From positions 1-64,000 of the forward strand of contig JAOTOM010002705.1 in the NCBI GenBank assembly GCA_034440615.1: a stretch of 64,000 bases of DNA, read 5' to 3'. Made by a program: the position numbers and the translations under genes. Each line of letters begins with the position of its first letter. Position 1 is the stretch's first letter. Shown here one piece after another: positions 11,346 to 21,389 of this stretch. This DNA is from Ashinkailepas kermadecensis. Taxonomy: Eukaryota; Arthropoda; Thecostraca; Neolepadidae. The notes under the pieces are model-generated. The model searched no databases. It saw nothing but the letters and a program-made list of their open reading frames with translations, and had not been told where the DNA came from.

Positions 11346-12148
11346 TGACCCGATAAGTCCGACTTAACTTAACTGACCCGGTCGAGGACGAGACGGCCGT
11401 GTCGGTGCACTGGCCCAGGCCCTCTAGACGTTGAAGAATTCCTGTTCGGAAATGTATCATCCTTGCATGGGTGAGACACAAAGCCTGCCTGCCACGGTGT
11501 CCTCGCAGCGTTCAAAATAAGCCTACGATAGTAAGGTAGTAACTTATCATTGTATCTTTGCTTATCTTGATACCCACTAACCAAATTAACCCGTTGCAAA
11601 GGCGATACGTGATTATAAATATTTTATTATTTCCATATATTTTGGGTAGGTGAAACACGAAATGTATTCGGCGCGATTAATCAGAAGGTATGTATTCACT
11701 GCAGGGACAAAGGTCACCACAGCCATACATGCTAAAAATAGGACCCGAGGAGTCTGCACCGATCTCCAAAATTGGGGGAGCGTGTAGAGAACCCTCCGAG
11801 ATAAGATGTCAGAGAGCCCTCTGAGCTTGAAGAGGGCCATCTGAGCTCTGAGGTGTGCAAAATGAACTTTGAGTGTCTGTGCATTTCCTTATTAGGACTT
11901 AGAGGCGCATCGATGCCAGTCGTCTTGCGCCCAGAGGACCCCATGACATAGGAGAGCGCCCTCTAAGCCAGAAGACCCTCTGAACCCCAGATGGGTCTCC
12001 CTGTATGGCAACCCACAGCTGCGGCCAATTGCCCGCAGCTAATCAACAGTCAGTCAGTCAGTTCAACGACCCTCGCGCAGCTCATAAGCAGTCAGTTCCA
12101 CGACCCTCGCGCGTGCGGCCCCTGGCCTCGAGCACTGATCTGAGCCGG

Positions 12149-12213
12149 GTTGATTGATTGATTATTTGGGTTTAAGGGCGCGCCGACTGCAGGGTCATTT
12201 GGCGCCCACCATC
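12149..12213 (-). mobile_element. Mini-retroposon (S2), 65 bp with 13-bp target-site duplication
   Basis: The core 'tatttgggtttaagggcg...ggcgccca' with a TTGA/TTGG-type simple-sequence end is flanked by identical 'tgatctgagccgg' at 12136-12148 and 12214-12226. The duplication shows it inserted as a unit. It has no tRNA head or coding capacity. Orientation is assigned by treating the (CCAA)n side as the 3' tail. Confidence 0.85.
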
Positions 12214-12426
12214 TGATCTGAGCCGGAGCCAACAGAACATCACACTCCCTGAGCCGGTGGAGGGCCACCAAAGTGTGGAGAGGGCCCTTTGAGCGAGTCA
12301 CGAGGGCCTTCTGCCGTGGAAGAGCCCTCTGAGGTGTGAGAGGGTGCCATGAGCTTGGAGGATCCTCGAAATTGAGAGGCCACCTCAGCTGTTGGAAGAA
12401 ACCCCGAGATATGACAGCAGTGCTAA

Positions 12427-13008
12427 GGGCTTACATTTATCGTTCGGTATTTGTTTGCTCTTTTTGGTGTTATGTGCACCAAAAATAGCCCTTTTCTTGG
12501 TTCTCAACGGTGCCCCACAATTCTTCGGCTGTCGTAGCCCGCGGGCACCGGTCCCCCACGTAACCGCCAGCCGACTCCGGAGTCTATATACACACACAAG
12601 AGCTATCTGTAAGCTAAGATGCGAGAGGTTGACAGGTCTTTAAAACCAAAGGGGACCCTCGGGACTCCATGAACGTTTTCGCCACCCCATCCGTACTACC
12701 CTGCGCCACCACTGTGCGTGATCGTAACTGGGCCGACGCCCGGACTGACACGTCCATAACGGGGGACCCCACACCACAACTGATACATCAACTAACGTGG
12801 AACTCGACGCCCGGGTCTGGCCGACAAAACCCATGTTGGCCGCATGTTGTTCCCCGCATCTCCAATAGTGATCAATATGAGCATGCAAAAATGTGCACGA
12901 GACGCAAACTGCCCGACTGATCTGTACACATTGTTCCTCTGATGTGCTCAGCCCAAACGAATGAAGCTGACACTCGCGGCGGGGCCGCCGGCAACACGCG
13001 TCACCCAC
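12427..13008. other. Intronic DNA next to exon 2, no gene seen
   Basis: Unique-looking sequence. The exon-2 frame stays open for a while past the donor at 13008, but the reading beyond it has no family resemblance and the strong GTGGGT donor fits better. Confidence 0.4.
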
Positions 13009-13312
13009 CTGCTTGATCTCGATGATCTCCAGGTCGGCGGACACCGGCATGGCCGCCTCTGCCACAGCAGCCGGCTGAGGCAGCGGCGCCGGCTGAGGAA
13101 GCGGCGCCGGCTGAGGAAGCGGCGCTGGCTGAGGAAGCGGCGCGATGGCCGTCGGCGGCGGCGGCGCCAGACCCTGCGCCGCCATGGACCGCTGGCGCGC
13201 CAGCTCGATGATGCGCTGCATCTCGGAGCGGGAGCTGAGCAGCAGCATCACCTGCTGGTTGTGCAGGCGGCCGGCCGCCTTCATCATGGCCTGGCGTGCG
13301 TCCTCGTCCGAG
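13009..13312 (-). CDS. RBM12: RBM12-like RNA-binding protein, coding exon 2 (second half of RRM1, Pro-rich linker)
   Basis: Encodes residues ~48-149: 'SDEDARQAMMKAAGRL' and then 'VMLLLSSRSEMQRIIELARQ'. This is the characteristic second half of the first RRM in RBM12/RBM12B, where vertebrate proteins have a similar D-E-D-A-R motif and a conserved 'LLLSS(K/R)xEMQ' strand. A Pro/Ala/Leu/Gln linker built from an 18-bp repeat (about 13067-13143, 'PLPQPA' steps) follows, ending 'DLEIIEIKQ'. The acceptor is GGTCGGCAG|C (exon from 13312) and the first base completes a codon begun in exon 1 (phase 2). The donor is AAGCAG|GTGGGT (phase 0). The polypyrimidine tract is weak. The phase match on both sides plus the family alignment make this firm. 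Confidence 0.9.
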
Positions 13313-14229
13313 CTGCCGACCGCAACAAGTCACCCGTCTGTTCCGCAGGTGTGGGCTGGGATAGGGCTGGGGACGGTCTGGGCTCGGCTGACCTGGGTGC
13401 TCTGAGATCTGCTGACATGCATTCAAAAATAAGTCTCACTCCCGGGAGTCACACGTGACTATCCTATTATGAGCATAAATGCTTGCTAGAAGCATAGTTC
13501 TCTATCAAAATAGTACTTTTTAGAACGAAAACATTCAATAGTTAGTTTCGCATTCGGCGCCCGATTGTGGTTTCACAGCGGCTACTATATGAGGTGTCAT
13601 GCAATAGGCACACCAGAGGAGTCAAGCGAACACTATCAATTACATGATACCGAAAATTTCAAACTAATTGCTATACAATCCTCCTAGAAGCTGGGCGTGC
13701 GGGAAGCCACAACTGCGAAGAACGTCTTAAATGAATTGCAAAGGAATCGTGTAGGGTTTCGGGGCCATGAGTCTCGCTTCGTGTACTATCTTGAAATCAA
13801 ATCTGAAAGACCTGGGCAGAGTTTCCCCGGCATAAGGCTATCCGTGGGAACAGAGGTTCGAGACTGAGAGATCGAATGCACAAACTAAGTGAAGCCAGTA
13901 TGTCCTCCCCGCCCCATATCCGGTCAACAGCCACCTGTCATTGGCTACCGTTTCTGGAGGTAGCCTATGACTGGAGACCAGTCCCCGTGACTGCCCTTCC
14001 CCCAATCTAAATTGATAAAAACAACTGGGGAAAAAACACAATGTTCCTGAGGAACACGAAGATCAATTCTGATGCATTATTTCAGAACCTGTGAGATATT
14101 GGTCTCCGTTGAGGCTTAGTCATGCTAAAAGCGTTCGCACTAGTTCCATCTGCCGTGTCTGCCGTGTCCATCTGTCGACGTTAACGGCTTCGTGAAGGCA
14201 CGGATTTTTGACATTGGCTTCGGCTTTGT
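13313..14229. other. Intronic DNA, no gene seen
   Basis: Unique-looking sequence upstream (minus strand) of exon 2. No repeat or coding segment was recognised. Confidence 0.35.
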
Positions 14230-14360
14230 TTCATTTCCAAACTACTGGCATCCGGTTGTGATTGTGTTTCACAGCAGGCTTCCGCTTCGGCTTTGTGGCT
14301 TTTAGACTGCAGTCTTCGGCTTCTTGGCATCATTGTGGCTTCAGGCTCCAAAGCCAACAG
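14215..14360. repeat. Degenerate 'ggcttcggcttt' minisatellite
   Basis: Variants of 'ggcttcggctttgt', 'ggcttttagact' and 'ggcttcaggct' recur six or more times in 145 bp with irregular spacing, which suggests an old, eroded array. Confidence 0.55.
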
Positions 14361-14504
14361 CCCGGCCTCGTCCCCATATCTGACCAAAAGACACCACATG
14401 GTGGGCTCAAATCATCATCCCAGGGATCCATACTAAATAGCAGTTTATCGAATAGTATAATATCCTACCTCAAGGAATCGGGTGTTATTAAGATGCCATG
14501 ACAC

Positions 14505-14830
14505 CACCCCCCGCTCAACGGATTTTTCAGCTGAAAGCGCCTCCTCAGAAGAAAGGGCATCCGGTCAGTACATGTTTCATTGCATCCCCTCCCCGCTCAA
14601 CGAATTTTCAGCCGAAGACGTCCCTCCGGGGGAATTATACCCCATGACAATTCCTGGATCCGGCCCTGGGTCAGACTTGGTGTGGCCAGTAGCGATTTAA
14701 CCTGACTGGTCTGTTATCCATGCATGTTACGAGATCGTATTGTGCTCATACGGCCCTGGGTCAGACTTGGTGTGGCCAGTAGCGGTCTATCCTAACTGAT
14801 CTGGTATCCATGTTACGAGGTCCTATTGTT
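14505..14830. repeat. Family H fragments and a 90-bp tandem duplication
   Basis: Segments near 14505-14545 and 14585-14640 each carry 'ccgctcaacga...ttttcagc(c/t)gaa', shared with the repeats at 8867 and 63663. Immediately after, 14661-14750 and 14751-14830 form a tandem duplication starting 'cggccctgggtcagac' and ending in 'tgttacgag(a/g)tc'. Confidence 0.75.
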
Positions 14831-15147
14831 TTGATGCATTCGTGTGAACATAAGGCACCTCCGGAGCTTTTTTGCGCCTCAGTATCAAATAATTATTTAC
14901 ATGCCACGGTTGCAACTGAATCTACAACTATGTATATGACTGTACTTTCTATGCTGAACCACTCTGACCCGTGCTGTCATGCAATTGAGATAACCTCGTT
15001 CAATGTCTTGCCCTGTGTTCGATTACGCTAAAATTGGGTGTCATGCAGTTTCACGTAGTTTTAATTATCCATCGCACTCAGGCCATGGTGAGCTCCAGGG
15101 TCAAAGTCACTGGCTATTGAAATGTCACAATCGGCTACCGATATAAG

Positions 15148-15194
15148 TTAGTTGGTTATTTGGGCTTTAGGGCGCATCGACCATACATATAATA
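15148..15194 (-). mobile_element. Mini-retroposon (S2), 47 bp with 11-bp target-site duplication
   Basis: The core 'gttatttgggctttagggcg' carries a TTAG/TTGG end and is flanked by identical 'accgatataag' at 15137-15147 and 15195-15205. The right part of the core is truncated or replaced by AT-rich sequence. It inserted into a small 'ccgatataag' cluster, so the duplication could in part be pre-existing repetition. Confidence 0.65.
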
Positions 15195-15275
15195 ACCGAT
15201 ATAAGATACCGATATAGGCTACCAGCTATAAGGCTACCGATATAAGAAATATGTGTAAGTGTGCGCAATTCACCA

Positions 15276-16379
15276 GTGATGCTCCGAATGGTGGCAGGTG
15301 CCACAGGGCCGACATGGTGCGGTACCCCGCTGTGTTAGTGATGTCCCGAATGGTGGCAGGTGTCACAGGGCCCACATGGTGCGGTGCCCCGCTGTGTTAG
15401 TGATGCTCCGAATGGTGGCAGGTGCCACAGGGCCCACATGGTGCGGTGCCCCGCTGTTAGTGATGTCCCGAATGGTGGCAGGTGTCACAGGGCCCACATG
15501 GTGCGGTGCCCCGCTGTGTTAGTGATGCTCCGAATGGTGGCAGGTGCCACAGGGCCCACATGGTGCGGTGCCCCGCTGTGTTAGTGATGTCCCGAATGGT
15601 GGCAGGTGTCACAGGGCCCACATGGTGCGGTGCCCCGCTGTGTTAGTGTGATGGGGCAGGTGCAGGATGGTGCGGTGCCCCGCTGTGTTAGTGATGTCCC
15701 GAATGGTGGCAGGTGCCACAGGGCCCACATGGTGCGGTGCCCCGCTGTGTTAGTGATGTCCCGAATGGTGGCAGGTGCCACAGGGCCCACATGGTGCGGT
15801 GCCCCGCTGTGTTAGTGATGTCCCGAATGGTGGCAGGTGCCACAGGGCCGGTGCGGTGCCCCGCTGTGTTGTGATGTCCGATGGTGGAGGTTGGTCTGTG
15901 TTAGTGATGTCCCGAATGGTGGCAGGTGCCACAGGGCCCACATGGTGCGGTGCCCCGCTGTGTTAGTGATGCTCCGAATGGTGGCAGGTGTCACAGGGCC
16001 CACATGGTGCGGTGCCCCGCTGTGTTAGTGATGTCCCGAATGGTGGCAGGTGCCACAGGGCCCACATGGTGCGGTGCCCCGCTGTGTTAGTGATGCTCCG
16101 AATGGTGGCAGGTGTCACAGGGCCCACATGGTGCGGTGCCCCGCTGTGTTAGTGATGTCCCGAATGGTGGCAGGTGTCACAGGGCCCACATGGTGCGGTG
16201 CCCCGCTGTGTTAGTGATGTCCCGAATGGTGGCAGGTGCCACAGGGCCCACATGGTGCGGTGCCCCGCTGTGTTAGTGATGTCCCGAATGGTGGCAGGTG
16301 TCACAGGGCCCACATGGTGCGGTGCCCCGCTGTGTTAGTGATGCTCCGAATGGTGGCAGGTGCCACAGGGCCCACATGG
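15276..16379. repeat. 62-bp minisatellite, ~18 copies
   Basis: The unit begins 'gtgatgctccgaatggtgg', passes through 'cacagggcccacatggtgc' and ends 'gccccgctgtgtta'. Two linked variant positions (gctcc/gtccc and gtgcc/gtgtc) alternate through much of the array. Two internal copies (about 15650-15690 and 15850-15900) are shortened. The period is not a multiple of three, and frames close. Confidence 0.97.
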
Positions 16380-16556
16380 CAGTGCTTCCCAGAGTTAATT
16401 TGAATGCCATTATCACTTTACTTTTCATGGAAGTGCTCGGGATGCACCATAGAAGTTGGGGATGTACGTTTCATAGATGAGTGTTCACTTGCACACTCAT
16501 GCGCGCTTGCCGAACATGCACACAATGCTAGCTTTCCATTGTTAGTCATCTGTGCT

Positions 16557-17756
16557 CGAAGAATAGCCCTGGTCATTGGCCATCACCCTACCAAACGTTG
16601 TGGTCGAAGAATAGCCCTGGTCATTGGCCATCACCCTACCAAACGTTGTGGTCGAAGAATAGCCCTGGTCATTGGCCATCACCCTACCAAACGTTGTGGT
16701 CGAAGAATAGCCCTGGTCATTGGCCATCACCCTACCAAACGTTGTGGTCGAAGAATAGCCCTGGTCATTGGCCATCACCCTACCAAACGTTGTGGTCGAA
16801 GAATAGCCCTGGTCATTGGCCATCACCCTACCAAACGTTGTGGTCGAAGAATAGCCCTGGTCATTGGCCATCACCCTACCAAACGTTGTGGTCGAAGAAT
16901 AGCCCTGGTCATTGGCCATCACCCTACCAAACGTTGTGGTCGAAGAATAGCCCTGGTCATTGGCCATCACCCTACCAAACGTTGTGGTCGAAGAATAGCC
17001 CTGGTCATTGGCCATCACCCTACCAAACGTTGTGGTCGAAGAATATCCCTGGTCATTGGCCATCACCCTACCAAACGTTGTGGTCGAAGAATAGCCCTGG
17101 TCATTGGCCATCACCCTACCAAACGTTGTGGTCGAAGAATATCCTGGTCATTGGCCATCACCCTACCAAACGTTGTGGTCGAAGAATAGCCCTGGTCATT
17201 GGCCATCACCCTACCAAACGTTGTGGTCGAAGAATAGCCCTGGTCATTGGCCATCACCCTACCAAACGTTGTGGTCGAAGAATAGCCCTGGTCATTGGCC
17301 ATCACCCTACCAAACGTTGTGGTCGAAGAATAGCCCTGGTCATTGGCCATCACCCTACCAAACGTTGTGGTCGAAGAATAGCCCTGGTCATTGGCCATCA
17401 CCCTACCAAACGTTGTGGTCGAAGAATAGCCCTGGTCATTGGCCATCACCCTACCAAACGTTGTGGTCGAAGAATAGCCCTGGTCATTGGCCATCACCCT
17501 ACCAAACGTTGTGGTCGAAGAATAGCCCTGGTCATTGGCCATCACCCTACCAAACGTTGTGGTCGAAGAATAGCCCTGGTCATTGGCCATCACCCTACCA
17601 AACGTTGTGGTCGAAGAATAGCCCTGGTCATTGGCCATCACCCTACCAAACGTTGTGGTCGAAGAATAGCCCTGGTCATTGGCCATCACCCTACCAAACG
17701 TTGTGGTCGAAGAATAGCCCTGGTCATTGGCCATCACCCTACCAAACGTTGTGGTC
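16557..17756. repeat. 48-bp minisatellite, 25 near-identical copies
   Basis: The unit begins 'gaagaatagccctggtcatt' and ends 'ctaccaaacgttgtggtc'. Nearly all 25 copies are identical; the copies near 17037 and 17133 share a 'gaatat' variant and the latter also lacks one C. The homogeneity implies recent expansion or strong homogenisation. Since 48 is a multiple of three, long frames open on both strands; they have no independent support as genes. Confidence 0.98.
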
Positions 17757-18100
17757 GAAGCGCAGGCCGTCCGAATCCTAGAGGTGCCCCATTCAAAGGA
17801 GATGCATGTACTTCATTTGCACATGGTGCACTCCATTTCGCCGCAGAACGCAAAGGGTTCTGAGCCAGCGCGAGGAACATGTTCCGACCACGTTTCGAGG
17901 GTATAGGGTATCCGATGTGGCCTGAAGAGCAGATTGACAGAGAGGTGCACAATACACACGGGTGCGGTACACCCAAAACCTCTCACTGGATAGTTTTATG
18001 GCAGGCTACCCGGCCACCAAATGTGGTACCCACCGCACGTGCCGCACGAAACTTGCAGGTCGTCAACACGCGCGCCGGGGGTCTCTCGCATAACGAGCAC
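17757..18100. other. Unique DNA between array and repeat, no gene seen
   Basis: No recognisable coding or RNA feature. Confidence 0.3.
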
Positions 18101-18109
18101 CCGAAGGGG

Positions 18110-18490
18110 GACTCGGTACCCCCCCCCCATATATCGTAAACTACTAAAGCTAGAAGCACATTTGGACAATACATCACGGCTGTGGTGAACTCGCTTCAGT
18201 ATGAATTTCATGACCACTAGGTTAATGCTTTCAGGGTCAAACGAGGTCGAGATCGGCCACCACTCCATCGCACCGACGAAACCTTTGACTTCGAAAGCTC
18301 GGCGGTCGGTCGGTCGACCGGTGGACTTTGCACCCCGCAGTTCCTATATTTACTAACGGATTTCGATTGCTAGTCCATTTTTAACGAAACCACCAGATTT
18401 CATTACGATATCCCTGCCTGTTTATGGGATATCGTTGAAAAACGGGAGGGGTAGGCAAATTCTGCCCCCTCCCCCACTGCGCGTTAAAGC
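18110..18490 (+). repeat. Interspersed repeat, family E, copy 1
   Basis: From the C run 'tacccccccccc' through 'gaggtcgagatcggccacc', 'ctcggcggtcggtcgg' and 'atatccctgcctgtt' to a second C-rich block, this matches 38968-39375 in order and orientation. It has diverged by substitutions and indels. C-rich blocks at start, middle and end recur in both copies. No coding capacity seen. Confidence 0.8.
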
Positions 18491-18599
18491 ATGTGCCTGG
18501 TCATTTGGTCCACTCCATTTCGCCGACTGTCCCAAAAGGGGCTCACTCCCTGTCGGACGCACACTTGTGCACAAAACAAAATCTGAAGAGGTGCACTTC

Positions 18600-18700
18600 T
18601 TCTGATGCTGCACTTCACGTGCAGCATCAGAACATCCAGTAAAAATTGAAATGCTCGGAATTATAGGCGACAGACAAACCAGCCTGATTTGTCTGTCGCC
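18600..18700. repeat. Two adjacent perfect hairpins
   Basis: Hairpin 1 has 14-bp arms (18600-18613 and 18619-18632) around the loop 'ttcac'. Hairpin 2 has 13-bp arms (18666-18678 and 18688-18700) around a 9-nt loop. Both stems are perfect, lie 33 bp apart and sit directly upstream of the tRNA-Val-like SINE at 18777. Confidence 0.85.
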
Positions 18701-18776
18701 CCGATCAGCCCCGATCGAGGCGACTGCCCCGATCGAGGAAGCGCATACCGTTGCTTCAGCGCCCCGTCGACGCTCA

Positions 18777-18942
18777 GGGGACGAGTTGTCTAGGGGTAAG
18801 ATGCTCGTCTCACAATCGAAAGGTTGTGGGTTCGAGTCTCACCTGTCGCTACTCTTCGCCCGCGACCAACCGGCGTGAGAGATTGGCGACATTGCATGAC
18901 TCAACGGTCGACGTGTCGTAAAACCAATAACCAACCAACCAA
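18777..18942 (+). mobile_element. SINE S1 (tRNA-Val-like head), full copy with 14-bp target-site duplication
   Basis: Head: A box 'tgtctaggggtaag', anticodon-arm 'tcgtctcacaatcgaaagg' resembling tRNA-Val(CAC), and B box 'ggttcgagtct'. Body: 'cgcgaccaaccggcgtgaga' to 'gtgtcgtaaaacc', ending in a (CCAA)n tail. Flanked by identical 'cccgtcgacgctca' at 18763-18776 and 18943-18956, so LINE-type retrotransposition is the likely insertion route. Other copies, on the minus strand, are at 31537, 35375 and 45936. Confidence 0.92.
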
Positions 18943-19704
18943 CCCGTCGACGCTCATTGCACCCAGACACTGGCTCCACCCTCCAGCGCTCACGTACGTT
19001 CTTTCATGGGAGAACCGACGTCACATGCTTACTGAAGAGTTGTGAATACTGACAAGAATTTGGATGTGACAGAGGCTTAGAGGTACCGATTGTTCCCAAA
19101 CGCTACGCGTGTGATTGTGATGGGGTGGTTCGACGTTTCAGGGTGCGCAGACGACATAGCTGGTAACTTACCTATCCCAAGGTCGGGATATTAATGTTTT
19201 GGTCTCCTTTCTGAATGCTTACGAGGGGCAATCGATCCGGTAAAAATTTACTTATTGAAACGTAAAGGTATCGCCCGATACGAGAGATAATGAGACCGTT
19301 TGGTTGGGCCGCACCAATCAGATTGGCAGCACCCATTGTCAGTGTGTCCGTGCATTTGGCCTCACTCTCACCTCAAACTTCTCCACCCATGCCAGATGCT
19401 TTGATCCCCAGCCATCCGTCAGCATTTGCGGCAGCGACATGCCATACGACAACTCAGGGACCGGGATATCTATGACGTACGGGCCCCGGGTTGGATAGTT
19501 ACTTGGGATTTCGGGCACATTGACGTCACGCACAGGTTGTCGAACACAACAGCCAGCACGTACACAGCCAATTGTCAGCGGGGTGCAACGGCGTGTGCAA
19601 ACAAGGTGATGATGATGATGAATTGCAGTCACTTCCTGGTAAAAGGCAACTGTATCCCGCCAGTGTGCGTCCAATCCCAGGGCGACACTCAACCACCTCC
19701 TCCC

Positions 19705-19910
19705 AACGACTACGTTAAGACCCCCACACCCAGAGTGGAGGATTCACGAGTGTGACTGCTAGGTTTGGCATGCCAACGTTTACGTCAAGACCCCACACCC
19801 TGAGTGGAGGATTCACTAGTGTGAGACCGTTGGGTCTGGTATGCCAACGTTTACGTCAAGACCCCACACCCTGAGTGGAGGATTCACTATGGGGAGAGGT
19901 TGGGGTTTGG
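19705..19910. repeat. ~71-bp minisatellite, 3 copies
   Basis: Copies start 'aacgactacgttaag' at 19705 and 'aacgtttacgtcaag' at 19773 and 19844. Each contains 'ccccacaccc(t/a)gagtggagg' and (except the last) 'gtgtga...ggcatgcc / ggtatgcc'. Confidence 0.9.
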
Positions 19911-21330
19911 AGGTAACCATTTTTTTAAAAATACACAACCCTAGGGGGGGTTAATTATTAAGAGACCGCTGGGCCTGGCAGGCTTTCGAGCATGTTGCCA
20001 CTTTTCATGCACGTTGGGCGGGATTGATCCGGTGCAGAGACCAGGGAAGGTGCCGGAAGGATCGTACGGCCCCCGTTTCCACCCATCTTCGCAGCCAGGT
20101 TAGCGATTCCATTGTCAGCCAGACCTACATGACTGAGGAGCCATACAAAAAGCTACGCCAAATTCACCATCTTGGAGCGATGCCAATAGGGAGACTCACA
20201 TCATCACTGGATATTAGGGCCGACAGACCATCGCGGTCAGTAGGCATGAGGTCTGAGGTTGTTTGCTTGCGTGAGCATGTACACCCACAAATAAAAAACC
20301 GGCTCCGAATGATACAAGCATGTACATCCTACAAAATACTGGACGGTCAATATAATTCAATGGAGGTTGTCTCATCAAAAATAAACCCATGACCTTTGGA
20401 GGGCTCGACAACACCGTAGAGGGCAGAGCAATGATTGCGCATACATTCCACTACAGCGCAAACTACTGGTTAGCTTCATCGATCAGACATAGGCGTCGAC
20501 ACGGCGGGGGAAGGAGTGCGAGTCCAACCAAACTTCGTGGGATTTAACATCGCGCATTGACGAAATCGATCTAAAGACGTTAAACCCTTATCCAAAAACC
20601 ATGACAGCGTCCATGTGATCAGGGGCAGGCGGGTTGGGGGTGTGGGAGTGAGCATCAAATTGACCCATTTTGGCGAAGAATCAGTATTGGCTATACTTTG
20701 GCTTATTTTGGATTAGTATTATTATACTTCTCGGTAATTTACTTAGATGCGATTGTCTGAAACCCTCGACTGGTGGCGGCGCGATGCCACTGCCCATGTT
20801 CAATTGAGCTGCCGATGGTTCGGTATTGTAGGCAGGCGGCAGCAAGCGTGCGACAGACGTGTCACCTACCAGGTGTCGGATCCCCGCTGACTCACACTAC
20901 CTCCTCCCCCCACGCCTTCTGCGCGGCTAATACACACACCGAAAATCCACATTTTGGCTAATTTTGAGAATTTACGCTCCGATGAGTGACTGGCTGAGTG
21001 CGGCGGCCACGGATTGGATTTGGACCGTGGCTCTACGACGCACTCAGCAGCTGAGGCCATGTGCCGTCGCCTGCCTCTCACCCCGTACCTCCGGCGTGCC
21101 AGACGCTCAGCGCAGCCATCGAACTACCGACGCCCTATGGCGGCGGCCCCATCCCTCAGCCATTGCAGCCAAACTTCCAACTATACATATTTGTAGCCGC
21201 TACAATGCTGATCGGTCAACGTCGTCACATTCAAATGGTACGACAGAAATGTCCAACAAGTCTGGTTCGCGCACAAATTAAACTGTCGTGCAAGTAATGC
21301 GGTATTCAATATAATATACCCCCATAGGTA
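19911..21330. other. Intronic DNA, no gene seen
   Basis: Moderately GC-rich stretches at about 20960-21190 keep short frames open on both strands, but I found no family resemblance or splice-site pairing to support an exon. Confidence 0.35.
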
Positions 21331-21379
21331 ATAGGCACCCCAGAATCAATACAGCCGTATTAATTCTGGGGGTGCCTAT
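21331..21379. repeat. 22-bp imperfect hairpin
   Basis: 'ataggcaccccagaatcaat'-type left arm (from 21331) pairs with the right arm ending 21379 across a 4-nt loop 'agcc', with about two mismatches or a bulge. The length suits a foldback of a deletion-derived element; pre-miRNA stems are usually longer. Confidence 0.8.
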
Positions 21380-21389
21380 ATCATGATGG

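Larger units (their letters stand above)
10985..12420. repeat. Degenerate ~18-24-bp GAGG/CCCT minisatellite field
   Basis: Motifs of the kind 'cccttgaggtg' (10985-11215) and 'gagggccctttgagc' / 'gagccctctgag' (11740-11960 and 12240-12400) recur at irregular spacings of about 18-24 bp. The tRNA-like element at 11229 and the mini-retroposon at 12149 interrupt the field. The texture resembles the degenerate arrays at 50.5-54.6 kb, though the motif differs. Confidence 0.55.
6119..13008 (-). other. RBM12: Intron 2 of the RBM12-like gene (6.9 kb, phase 0)
   Basis: The donor after exon 2 reads AAGCAG|GTGGGT (GT at 13008-13007) and the acceptor before exon 3 reads TTGGCAG|CCG (AG at 6120-6119). Both are phase 0, so the linker after RRM1 runs straight into the Ser/RS tract. 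The intron contains the 36-bp, 53-bp and ~100-bp tandem repeats, an AT-rich microsatellite, an interspersed repeat at 8867-9128, a tRNA-like element at 11229, a mini-retroposon at 12149 and loosely repeated GAGG/CCCT-rich DNA. I see no gene in it. Confidence 0.8.

Noticed and set aside
15276..17756. CRISPR-like array
   Set aside because: The repeats are contiguous with no unique spacers, and the setting is a eukaryotic intron.
16404..17863. Long open frames on both strands over the 48-bp array (16-residue repeat proteins)
   Set aside because: The unit is a multiple of three without stops, so several frames open at once. There is no start context, splice pairing or family resemblance.
18777..18850. 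A functional tRNA-Val gene
   Set aside because: The acceptor stem is mismatched, and the sequence continues into a SINE body found in four copies with target-site duplications.
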